NCBI RefSeq assembly: GCF_900111275.1
Contig: NZ_FOGR01000004.1
Coordinates: 1-64,000 of the forward strand
Source of the DNA: Rhizobium sp. NFR03
GTDB lineage: Bacteria > Pseudomonadota > Alphaproteobacteria > Rhizobiales > Rhizobiaceae
Length of the DNA stretch: 64,000 nucleotides
Direction: 5' to 3'
A program made the position numbers and the translations under genes. Below, piece by piece: positions 8,518 to 16,477 of the stretch. Within the stretch, counting starts at the first letter, position 1, and every line of letters begins with the position of its first letter. The notes below the pieces were generated by a model. That model was not told the origin of the DNA. It saw nothing but the letters and a program-made list of their open reading frames with translations, and made no database searches.

Positions 8518-9372
8518 ATGATCGCCTGGGCGAAACGCCATATTCTCATTTTCTGCGCAACGGACGCATTCGCATCACGCCGCGATGTCTTCTCCGTCGC
8601 TCTCCGCTCTGCTCTTGGCGTCGTCTTTGTCGGCGATATTCTGAACGTTATCGGCCATCTGGTGCTGGATGGATTCGGCCTGCTCCCCTACCCGCTGTTG
8701 CCGGCAGCGACCATGGGCGTGCTCATCACGACGCTGCTGGGCACGCCACTGATCTTCACCGTCCTCTACATCATCGGGCTCGCTATCCACGATCTCTCGA
8801 TCTCCCGAGCCCGCTTCGAGGCGTTGAGCCGCACAGATCAGTTATCGGGTCTCCTCAACCGCCGTGCGTTTCTCGCCGCCTATTCCGAACATAGGGGCGA
8901 AGCTTCACTTGTCGTCTTCGACATCGATCGCTTCAAGGCCCTGAACGACAGCTTTGGACATGAGGCAGGCGACCGGGCTATCGTCTCCGTTGCCTCGGTC
9001 CTCAATGACAATTTCAAACCACCGCATGTTCTCGCCCGTATTGGTGGCGAGGAGTTTGCCGTTCTTATCGTGGGAATGGAGGCGGCAGAACGCTTGGCGC
9101 TCGCCAGCGAAGCTGTTCTACGAATTTCCCGCAACGCCATCAATCTCGGTGGCGTTCAGGCCGCCGTCACAGTGTCCGCAGGCGTTGCCGAATTCTCCAA
9201 CCACAAAGGGTTCGCGCAGCTGTTTGCCGCTGCCGACAAGGCTCTTTATCTCGCAAAGGCATCGGGCCGGAACATGATCCTGCACGCGACCGACATTCCG
9301 GAGCAGATCCGCAACGACAACCATCACGTCCACGCGCGGCCACCGGCGTTGCCTGCGGGTGTGGCCAGATAA
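8518..9372 (+). CDS. Membrane-bound diguanylate cyclase (GGDEF)
   Basis: 284 residues. Two or three hydrophobic segments (residues 25-90) anchor the protein. The GGDEF domain follows from about residue 100 (LSRTDQLSGLLNRRAFL) with FDIDRFKALND and the active-site loop RIGGEEF. Together these residues predict synthesis of cyclic di-GMP from two GTP. No EAL domain or periplasmic sensory domain of size is present. The start ATG has GAGGGAG ten bases upstream. It stands alone between the MerR and hexuronate genes. Confidence 0.9.
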   Translation: MIAWAKRHILIFCATDAFASRRDVFSVALRSALGVVFVGDILNVIGHLVLDGFGLLPYPLLPAATMGVLITTLLGTPLIFTVLYIIGLAIHDLSISRARFEALSRTDQLSGLLNRRAFLAAYSEHRGEASLVVFDIDRFKALNDSFGHEAGDRAIVSVASVLNDNFKPPHVLARIGGEEFAVLIVGMEAAERLALASEAVLRISRNAINLGGVQAAVTVSAGVAEFSNHKGFAQLFAAADKALYLAKASGRNMILHATDIPEQIRNDNHHVHARPPALPAGVAR

Positions 9373-9446
9373 GACCTTCCAGAATTAATGATGAGGAATA
9401 ACGCCCCTTCCCGCTCAATGAACAGCTTGCGGTCAAATGTCGGGCA

Positions 9447-10970
9447 TCACATCGTCGCTCCGAGTTGCCATGGAACGAACTCGTTCGCGCCATAGCCAAG
9501 CTCCTCGGATTTCGAGCGCTCGCCCGAAGCCACGCGCAGGACCGTTTTAAAGATCTCCCGGCCCTTCTCCTCGATGCTCACGCCTTCGAGCACGTCGCCA
9601 CAATTGATGTCCATATCCTCTTCCATACGGCGAAAGAGATCGGAGTTTGTTGCGAGCTTGATCGATGGCGTCGGCTTGCAGCCGTAAGCCGAGCCGCGAC
9701 CTGTGGTGAAAGCGATGACATTGGCGCCGCCGGCCACCTGCCCCGTTGCGGCAACAGGATCGTAGCCGGGGGTGTCCATGTAGACGAAGCCCTTGCGGTC
9801 AATGCGCTCGGCATAACCGTAGACGCCGCGCAAGGTCGAGGTGCCGCCCTTGGCCACTGCGCCGAGCGATTTCTCAAGAATGGTGGTTAGCCCGCCCGCC
9901 TTGTTGCCGGGCGAGGGATTGTTGTTCAGTTCACCGCCGGCGCGCGCAGCATAGTCGGTCCACCAGTCGATGAGATCGACGATCTTCTGCCCGACCGCCT
10001 CGCTTTCAGCCCGCCGCGTGAGCAGGTGCTCCGCGCCGAAGATTTCCGGCGTTTCCGACAAAATGGCCGTGCCCCCCTGCCGCACCAACTGATCCACCGC
10101 CGCGCCGAGCGCCGGATTTGCCGTCAATCCGGAGTAACCGTCGGAGCCGCCGCATTGCAGCGCCAGCGTAAGTTCGGATGCGGCCACCGTTTCGCGCCGC
10201 GCCTTCGCGGCCATAGGCAGGAGATCTCGGATGCGTTCGACGCCAGCCTCTATCGAGCGACGTGTCCCGCCTGTTTCCTGGATCGTCAGACTCTGGAAAT
10301 GATCGCCCTCGACGATACCGTATTGCTGTTTGAGGCGCGGGATCTGGAATACCTCGCAGCCGAGGCCGACGAGAAGGACGGCGGCAAGATTGGGGTGGGT
10401 CGCATAGCCCCACTGGGTCCGTGCAAGGATGTCGTATCCCTCGCCCTTCGATGCCATGCCGCAACCGGTGCCATGGGTGAATGGGATGACGCCGTCGATC
10501 TCGGGATAGTCTCTCAGAATGCCCGACCGCTCCACCGCCTCGGCAATGAAGCCGGCAACGGTGGCGGAACAGTTTACCGAAGACAGAATGCCGATGTAAT
10601 TGCGCGTGCCGACGCGCCCGTCCGGACGTCTGAACCCCTGAAACGTTTCCGGCACTTCGCCCGCCAGAAGACCGCTGTCAGGAAGGACATCGGTGGCAAA
10701 GGCATAGTCGCGGGAGAAGTCGTGGATGGCAACATTATGCTCATGAACCCAGTCGCCCGGCGCGATGTCGGTCGAAGCAAAACCGATGATCTGGCCGAAT
10801 TTCCGGATCGGCTCCCCCTCTGCAATCGGCACAAGCGCGATCTTGTGCCCCTTGCCCACCGCGCTGCGTGCCGTAACGTCGTTTTGCAGAATGTCGCCAT
10901 TCGAAACGCGGTCGATGGCAATGACAACATTGTCGGCGTCGTTGAGACGAAGGATCCGCGGGGTCGCCAT
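9447..10970 (-). CDS. uxaA: Altronate dehydratase (UxaA)
   Basis: 507 residues from ATG 10970, two bases after the stop of the alcohol dehydrogenase gene. The N-terminal SAF domain (VIAIDRVSNGDIL to about residue 95) and the large C-terminal domain with HGTGCGMASKGEG, LQCGGSDGYSGLTANPALG, NPSPGNKAGG and TGRGSAYGCKPTPSIKLATN are those of altronate/galactarate dehydratases. It should convert D-altronate to 2-keto-3-deoxygluconate using Fe/Mn. As the last gene of a three-gene leftward unit with a tagaturonate-reductase-like gene, it supports the isomerase route of galacturonate breakdown. Confidence 0.9.
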   Translation of the reverse strand: MATPRILRLNDADNVVIAIDRVSNGDILQNDVTARSAVGKGHKIALVPIAEGEPIRKFGQIIGFASTDIAPGDWVHEHNVAIHDFSRDYAFATDVLPDSGLLAGEVPETFQGFRRPDGRVGTRNYIGILSSVNCSATVAGFIAEAVERSGILRDYPEIDGVIPFTHGTGCGMASKGEGYDILARTQWGYATHPNLAAVLLVGLGCEVFQIPRLKQQYGIVEGDHFQSLTIQETGGTRRSIEAGVERIRDLLPMAAKARRETVAASELTLALQCGGSDGYSGLTANPALGAAVDQLVRQGGTAILSETPEIFGAEHLLTRRAESEAVGQKIVDLIDWWTDYAARAGGELNNNPSPGNKAGGLTTILEKSLGAVAKGGTSTLRGVYGYAERIDRKGFVYMDTPGYDPVAATGQVAGGANVIAFTTGRGSAYGCKPTPSIKLATNSDLFRRMEEDMDINCGDVLEGVSIEEKGREIFKTVLRVASGERSKSEELGYGANEFVPWQLGATM

Positions 10971-10972
10971 GA

Positions 10973-11983
10973 TCAAATCTCCAGAATCGCTTTGATGGTG
11001 CCTGCTTCCGGGCGAAGCCACTGCGGAAAGAGTTGAGGACCATCATCGAGCGCGCCGCGGTGGGTGATCAGGGCATCGACGGGCACGCGACCGGCTGCCA
11101 TCTGCCGCACGACCTCGGCAAAATCGTCAGCTTGCGCATTGCGGCTGCCGAACAGCGTTGCCTCGCGCTTGTGAAATTCAGGGTCGGAGAAGGTGATATC
11201 GGTGCGCACGACGCTGACCAGCACATAGCGACCGGCATGCGCGAGAAAACCGAAGCCGCGCTGCATGGCCGAGGCATTCCCTGTCGCATCGATAACGACG
11301 TCGAAGAAGTCTCCTCCGGTCATCCGCGAAGCCTCGGCCTCCGCCGACGCATCCGCCATGATCATCGCGTCGGCGCCGAGCCGCTCGAGAGTAAACCCCA
11401 AACGATCCTCTCGAACATCCATGACCGTGACATGCGCCCCTCGGACCTTTGCGAAGATGATCGCCGACATGCCGATGGGACCGGAGCCAACGACGAGAAC
11501 GCGGTCTTGCGCCGCAACGCCGCCGCGCTTCACACCATGCGCGCCGATGGCAAGAAATTCGATGGTCGCTGCGGCATCGAGAGAGGCGCCTCCGGCCGAG
11601 ACGACATTGCTTTCCGGCACGCAGAGATATTCCGCCATTCCGCCATCGCGATGCACGCCGAGCACGGCGATGCTCTGGCAGGCGTTGGAAACGCCCTTGC
11701 GGCACGCATGGCACGTTCCGCAGGAGAGGTAGGGCACGATATAGACGGCTTCACCCGATTTGAGCGCACTGCCCGCAGGGGCGCTCTCTACCGTGCCCGA
11801 CAGTTCATGCCCCATGACCCGGGGATATTCGAGGAAGGGGTGCTTGCCCTGAAAGATATGATAGTCCGTGCCGCAAATACCGACGCGGCGGATGCGGACA
11901 AGAACCTCACCCGGTGCAGGTACGGGAACGGGACGGTGTATGACCGAAAGACGGCCGGGCTCGTTGCAGATCAGCGCTCTCAT
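10973..11983 (-). CDS. Zinc-dependent alcohol dehydrogenase (galactonate/hexonate type)
   Basis: 336 residues from ATG 11983. It is a medium-chain dehydrogenase with catalytic zinc ligands in GICGTDYHIFQGKHPFLEYP and the following GHE, a structural zinc loop CGTCHACRKGVSNAC (about residues 91-105), and a Rossmann motif VVGSGPIGMSAI (about 165-176). Similar enzymes (LgoD/YjjN type) oxidise L-galactonate to tagaturonate. Placement between tagaturonate-reductase-like and altronate dehydratase genes makes a sugar-acid substrate likely, though the exact one is not proven. Confidence 0.82.
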   Translation of the reverse strand: MRALICNEPGRLSVIHRPVPVPAPGEVLVRIRRVGICGTDYHIFQGKHPFLEYPRVMGHELSGTVESAPAGSALKSGEAVYIVPYLSCGTCHACRKGVSNACQSIAVLGVHRDGGMAEYLCVPESNVVSAGGASLDAAATIEFLAIGAHGVKRGGVAAQDRVLVVGSGPIGMSAIIFAKVRGAHVTVMDVREDRLGFTLERLGADAMIMADASAEAEASRMTGGDFFDVVIDATGNASAMQRGFGFLAHAGRYVLVSVVRTDITFSDPEFHKREATLFGSRNAQADDFAEVVRQMAAGRVPVDALITHRGALDDGPQLFPQWLRPEAGTIKAILEI

Positions 11984-11993
11984 AACATCACCT

Positions 11994-13130
11994 TTATAGA
12001 TCGTTCGCAGCCGCATGCCCCGCGATGAGGCCGCGCAGGATCGGAGCTGCCGGTGCGACGCCTGTTTCGGCGACCCAGTCGAGGAAGGCCCGGATCCGCC
12101 GCTCCATCTTGACGCCGTGGTTCTGGGCGATGTCTGCGACGCGATGATCGAGGAAAGGATTGTCGAACCGTTCCATCGTCACATCGATATAGGCCTCAGC
12201 ATCATCGCCCATGCCATGTGCCACAAAACCCGGTACGACCTCCTGGCGGTACATGGTCAGCAGCCGTTCGCGGACCACAGCGTCCGTTAAGAGAAGCCGC
12301 ACCGTTTCCTCTTTGGCGCGACCTTCGCGCATCCAGAGGTCGGCAAGGAACGTGTGACCGAGATTGAGAATATGCAGCTTCAATCGCTCATAGGGCTCGA
12401 GATCGTCTGTCAGAACAACACATGGATGCTCGAACGGAAGCTTTAGTCCCGGCTTCGCCTCGATTGCCCAGAGCGCGTAAGGCTCGGCCACCGCGCCGAC
12501 CGGTTCGATCGGCTCGGAGACGATGCGGTCCACGAGCGAGTTGGCGAAGATAACCTCTGTTTCGACGTAGCGCAGAAATGCCTCGTCTGCACCGACGTCC
12601 GCAGCGAGCGACAGAACCGCTTGCTGCAGATTATCACCATTGCGGTTCAAGAGTTCGCAAGGCAGCACCGTCAGCGAGCCGTTTTGCGCTTGCCAGCGAT
12701 GCAGCAGCAGAGCCGTGAGCTTGCCCACGAACGAGACGGGGACGCATCCCGAGAAGAGCGCCTCAGTGCGATCGGCCTCGGATACGTCATAGCCGCGATC
12801 GCCGGTATTGGAGACAACGAAAGCCGCGTCGTTTGCAAACAGGACCTTCAGCTTCGCCCAGTCGGCCTGCGCCGAGATGCCGCCATCGACGGATGTGACA
12901 GCGATCTGCCGCTCGATCCTCCGCCCATCCTCGATGCCGCGGATCACAACGGGGTAGCCTTGGGGATTGCCGAAGGCACCAACGCGGCGGGCGCGCTCGG
13001 CAGAACCCGAGACCTGCACGATGGTAATGGGGCCGATGGCCTGACCGGCTTCGCGTGCCTCGTGAACGAAGAGAGCGACATGCGCCTGAAGAAACCGGCT
13101 GGTTCCGAACTGAATGATGCGCGTGTTCAC
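11994..13130 (-). CDS. Tagaturonate reductase-like (mannitol dehydrogenase family)
   Basis: 378 residues from a GTG at 13130, giving VNTRIIQFGTSRFLQAH, which aligns with the RIIQFGEGNFLRAF start of UxaB; a GTG at 13145 is an alternative. The body has the polyol-dehydrogenase pattern (SVDGG, FVVSNTGDRGYD, LLNRNGDNLQ, LHILNLGHTFLADLW). It is shorter than E. coli UxaB (about 480), so the C-terminal part is reduced. Predicted reaction: NADH reduction of D-tagaturonate to D-altronate, feeding uxaA. No uronate isomerase (uxaC) is in the window. Confidence 0.78.
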   Translation of the reverse strand: MNTRIIQFGTSRFLQAHVALFVHEAREAGQAIGPITIVQVSGSAERARRVGAFGNPQGYPVVIRGIEDGRRIERQIAVTSVDGGISAQADWAKLKVLFANDAAFVVSNTGDRGYDVSEADRTEALFSGCVPVSFVGKLTALLLHRWQAQNGSLTVLPCELLNRNGDNLQQAVLSLAADVGADEAFLRYVETEVIFANSLVDRIVSEPIEPVGAVAEPYALWAIEAKPGLKLPFEHPCVVLTDDLEPYERLKLHILNLGHTFLADLWMREGRAKEETVRLLLTDAVVRERLLTMYRQEVVPGFVAHGMGDDAEAYIDVTMERFDNPFLDHRVADIAQNHGVKMERRIRAFLDWVAETGVAPAAPILRGLIAGHAAANDL

Positions 13131-13354
13131 AGCGACAACGCCCACATGGTCGCGACTGGCAGCGCATCACGGGCAGCAAGCATCGCAGTGTGTTCAGTCC
13201 TGCGGCTCTCCAATCCGATCATGCTTCTGATGCTCCTCACACGCCCATGCTTTTTATATGCAAAGAACAGGGTGTCGCACAATGCTTTGTTTTGTTCGTC
13301 GCGTGCAATAGACAAACTGAAACCGCTGGCGAGACAGGCTGGGAGTCGTGCAAG

Positions 13355-14263
13355 ATGAAGGGAAATGCCGTCTACAAGCGGAGTTACAACGGTTGCCTCG
13401 CGATGTGCGGGAGTCTGCAGCTTGGTGCCTGCCTACCCTCCGAAAACGAACTTGCGCAGCAGCTTTCCGTCAGTCGCACCACGATCCGCACCGTCATGAC
13501 CGGCCTTGAGGCCGTCGGTATTCTCAGCCGCGAGGGAGCCATACGGCGCCTGTCGCGTCATCCTCAGCCTGAAGATGCCTTTCCCGATACCCAGACCCAA
13601 TCGACCAGCGCTACGGTCGAGCGTCGTTTTCTGGAATGGATACTGGATGGCAATATCGGCCCCGGCTATCTGTTGACGGCTGCTGAACTCGCGCGACAGT
13701 TCGGCACATCGACGACGATCATCCGCGAACACCTGCCGCATTTCCAGCACTTCGGCCTCATCGAGCGGCGCCCGAACAGCGCATGGCTCTTCAAGGGTGT
13801 TACGCCAGCCTTCGCAAACGAGATCTACGAGGTGCGCGAAATGTTCGAACTGCGCGCCGCGCGCAGCTTCGCCGTTCTACCAGACGATTCCCGGTCATGG
13901 CGCCACATGCGGATGATCGAGGCGGAGCATAGGGCGCTGCTCAAAAGCATCGACAAAGACTATAGTTTGTTTCCCAATCTCGACGAACGCCTGCACCGCA
14001 CCATTCACGAAACCACGGACAACCGGTTCATCAAGGATTTCTACGACATTATCTCGATGCTCTTCCATTACAATGCCCGGTGGGACGTGGAAGACGAAAA
14101 GCAACGAGCCTTCGCCGCGCTTACAGAGCACATCACTTACATAGAAGCTCTGCTGGGCCGGGACCTGAAGGCTATCGATCAGGCCTGCCGACAGCACCTG
14201 AAGACGGCACGCTCCAATTTGTTGCGGTCGATAGAACTGCGAATGACGATGCCGCCCGCCTGA
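13355..14263 (+). CDS. GntR-family regulator with two winged-helix domains and FCD domain
   Basis: 302 residues from ATG 13355; longer upstream readings look non-coding. The first winged helix (PSENELAQQLSVSRTTIRTV, about residues 28-60) is followed by a second (LTAAELARQFGTSTTIIREH, about 109-140). An all-helical FCD effector domain then carries REMFELRAARSF, LHRTIHETTDNRF and EHITYIEALLGRD with its metal-binding His pattern. A duplicated HTH is unusual for GntR proteins. It is divergent from the uxaB-like gene across a 220-base gap and is the likely regulator of the altronate genes. I could not identify a convincing operator in the gap. Confidence 0.82.
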   Translation: MKGNAVYKRSYNGCLAMCGSLQLGACLPSENELAQQLSVSRTTIRTVMTGLEAVGILSREGAIRRLSRHPQPEDAFPDTQTQSTSATVERRFLEWILDGNIGPGYLLTAAELARQFGTSTTIIREHLPHFQHFGLIERRPNSAWLFKGVTPAFANEIYEVREMFELRAARSFAVLPDDSRSWRHMRMIEAEHRALLKSIDKDYSLFPNLDERLHRTIHETTDNRFIKDFYDIISMLFHYNARWDVEDEKQRAFAALTEHITYIEALLGRDLKAIDQACRQHLKTARSNLLRSIELRMTMPPA

Positions 14264-14358
14264 AGGATCACGAACCCATCACCTGCGTGAATCGGACATC
14301 CCGCATCGATTCATAAGTTTGGTTGGACGCTTTCATCGCAACGGGCGATTCTCGCCCC

Positions 14359-14631
14359 ATGAAACATCAACCCTATTACCTCTATATCGAACGTACCCGA
14401 CCAGCAGAGAATATGGCCCGGTTCTATGCCCTGTCTATCGAACCCTCCTTGTTCGGCAAGGCATCCCTCATCCGCCGTTGGGGACGTATCGGGACAACGG
14501 GTCGCGAGAAAATCCATCTGTTCGAAGACGAGGCAGCGGCTGTGACCCTATTCCTGCAGGTTGCTCGGCAGAAGCGACAGAGAGGTTATATTTCCAGATC
14601 CGCGACATCCCATCCTGTACCGGCTCCGTAG
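14359..14631 (+). CDS. WGR-domain small protein
   Basis: 90 residues from ATG 14359 (MKHQPYYLYIERT). The whole chain is one WGR domain: YALSIEPSLFGKASLIRRWGRIGTTGREKIHLF contains the Trp-Gly-Arg signature. In eukaryotic PARPs the domain binds DNA or the catalytic core, but the role of free-standing bacterial copies is not established. It is common as a single small gene in rhizobia. It lies 126 bases upstream of the LOV kinase gene and ends before that gene's promoter, so they are probably separate transcripts. Confidence 0.8.
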   Translation: MKHQPYYLYIERTRPAENMARFYALSIEPSLFGKASLIRRWGRIGTTGREKIHLFEDEAAAVTLFLQVARQKRQRGYISRSATSHPVPAP

Positions 14632-14685
14632 CACGTTTCGTCGTCGGAAAGGTTTGTTTGCACTTTCGAAGAATCTCATGTTGCC

Positions 14686-14710
14686 GGAACAAATGGTCTG
14701 ATCTTGCATT
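14686..14710 (+). promoter_or_regulatory. EcfG/RpoE2-type general stress promoter for the LOV kinase
   Basis: GGAAC (14686-14690) and TT (14709-14710) are separated by 18 bases, matching the GGAAC-N18/19-TT consensus of the alpha-proteobacterial general stress sigma factor. The element is 46 bases upstream of the kinase ATG, giving a sensible leader length. This is a consensus match by eye; no transcript data are available. Confidence 0.6.
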
Positions 14711-14756
14711 GTCATCTGCCGCTGTAACTGCCTTCTTTTCGGCGCCTGGAGTATGC

Positions 14757-15863
14757 ATGAGCCAGAAAGATGATTGGCATCTGACGGAAATCCTCGATTA
14801 CGAGCATGGCCGCGGTGACCCCTTTGCTGCCGCCGTTCGGGCGACGCGCATGGCGATGGTCATCACGGACCCTTCGCAGCCAGATAATCCGATCGTGTTC
14901 TGCAACGAAGCCTTCCAGAACCTCACCGGCTATGATCGCGAGGAAATTGTCGGCCGCAACTGCCGGTTCCTTCAAGGCGACGAAACCGATAAGGCAAGTG
15001 TTTCTAAAATCCGCGCGGCCATCGAGGCGGAAGAGAGCATTCACGTCGACCTGCTCAACTACCGCAAGGATGGCTCCACATTCTGGAACGCACTTTTCCT
15101 GAGCCCGGTGCGCGGCGCAAGCGGGGATGTCCAATTCTTCTTCGCGTCGCAACTCGATGTCACGGATCGCGTTATGGCGCAGGAGACAATCTCGGCGCAG
15201 AAAGCCGCCGTCGATAGCGAGGTCAAGCGCCGAACGGCGGATCTGGAAAAGGCTCTGGAAGCCAAGACCCTGCTGCTTCATGAGGTTGACCACCGGGTAA
15301 AGAACAACCTGACCATGATCGGCGCCCTCCTGCGGTTGCAGGTCCGTTCGATAGATGATGCGGATATAAGGGTGAAACTTGAAACGATGATGGAGCGTAT
15401 CGACGCGCTTGCCACGGTTCACCGCCGGCTCTATCAGGCGGATGACGTAACGCGCTTCGATGTCGCGGCCTTTGCCGCCAATCTCGCCTCGGACGTCATC
15501 GGCGCCAGTGGGCGCAGCAACATTCGTCTGAAATGCGATATCGAGCCGATCGAGGTTCGGTCCGAACATGCATCGGCTCTCGGGCTGATCCTGAACGAGG
15601 TTCTGACCAACGCCATCAAGCACGGTTTGCGAGAGAACCGTGCGGGATCGATTTCAATCACGGCAACACGGGATGGCGACGAAGCGAAGCTATCGATCGA
15701 AGATGACGGGGTCGGGTTGATTATGGACCCCGCGACGAACGGGCTTGGTCACGCCCTGATCAAACGCCTGTCGCCGCAGAGCGGCACGACGGTTGCGTGG
15801 GACCGCCTGCCAACGGGCACTCGCGTCACCTTGCACATACCGGAAATGGAGCACACATCATGA
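14757..15863 (+). CDS. LOV-domain histidine kinase (blue-light sensor, HWE/HisKA_2 type)
   Basis: 368 residues. Residues about 22-130 form a PAS/LOV domain with the photo-active cysteine motif GRNCRFLQG, which in this family forms a flavin adduct in blue light, and NYRKDGSTFWN. A coiled-coil linker (about 135-175) leads to a HisKA_2/HWE-like phosphoacceptor (LLHEVDHRVKNNLTMIGALL) and an ATPase domain (LGLILNEVLTNAIKHG, IEDDGVG). The layout matches LovK/LOV-HK of Caulobacter and Brucella. Its stop overlaps the receiver gene start by 4 bases, so they form a two-component pair. Confidence 0.92.
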   Translation: MSQKDDWHLTEILDYEHGRGDPFAAAVRATRMAMVITDPSQPDNPIVFCNEAFQNLTGYDREEIVGRNCRFLQGDETDKASVSKIRAAIEAEESIHVDLLNYRKDGSTFWNALFLSPVRGASGDVQFFFASQLDVTDRVMAQETISAQKAAVDSEVKRRTADLEKALEAKTLLLHEVDHRVKNNLTMIGALLRLQVRSIDDADIRVKLETMMERIDALATVHRRLYQADDVTRFDVAAFAANLASDVIGASGRSNIRLKCDIEPIEVRSEHASALGLILNEVLTNAIKHGLRENRAGSISITATRDGDEAKLSIEDDGVGLIMDPATNGLGHALIKRLSPQSGTTVAWDRLPTGTRVTLHIPEMEHTS

Positions 15864-16339
15864 CCCCCCCTCCCGCGGTCTTCAAAGCCCTGCAGGTTCT
15901 CATCGTTGAGGACGAGCCTTTGCTGGCCATGGATGTTGAGATGATGGTTGAAGAAGCCGGGCACAATGTGGTTGGCGAGGCCGCGTCCCTCTACGACGTC
16001 GAAGCAATGGAGACGGAACTGGCGCCGGACCTCGCACTGGTCGATATGCAGCTTGCTCGTGGCACGAACGGCCTCGATGTATCCAAGCTGATCCAGGACC
16101 GTTGGCCCTCGGCAGTCATTGTTTTTGTCACCGCGAACCCGAAGAAGATACCCGAGGATTTTTCCGGCGCTCATGGCGTCATCGCCAAGCCCTTCTCGCG
16201 CAGCGGTTTCCTCTCCGCCCTGAATTACCTGGGCGAGGGCATCGCAGACCCGCCCCCGGCATCGACCCAGCCCTCAAGCTTCGTTGCCTCGCCGTCTGTA
16301 CGGGACATCTGGTCGGCGCGGGCGCAGATCGACCGTTAA
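15860..16339 (+). CDS. Single-domain response regulator paired with the LOV kinase
   Basis: 159 residues consisting of one receiver domain: acidic pocket VLIVEDEPLLAMD, phospho-accepting Asp in LALVDMQLARG (about residue 59), switch Thr in IVFVTANP and conserved Lys in GVIAKPF. No DNA-binding or enzymatic output domain follows, only a Pro/Ser-rich tail. In Caulobacter a LovK-LovR pair of this design dampens the general stress response by competing for phosphate; the same role is an inference here. Start overlap ATGA with the kinase gene indicates coupled translation. Confidence 0.88.
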   Translation: MTPPPAVFKALQVLIVEDEPLLAMDVEMMVEEAGHNVVGEAASLYDVEAMETELAPDLALVDMQLARGTNGLDVSKLIQDRWPSAVIVFVTANPKKIPEDFSGAHGVIAKPFSRSGFLSALNYLGEGIADPPPASTQPSSFVASPSVRDIWSARAQIDR

Positions 16340-16477
16340 GCGGGCGAACAGTTATTATGCCATCAGTGGTCATGACGGTAAATTCGCTGGAGCCGAGATA
16401 GCCCACACGTGCCCAGGCAAGCCACAGATTGGTACGGGCATCGGAACAGCGATACGCTGTCTACCGGCCTACTCTCT

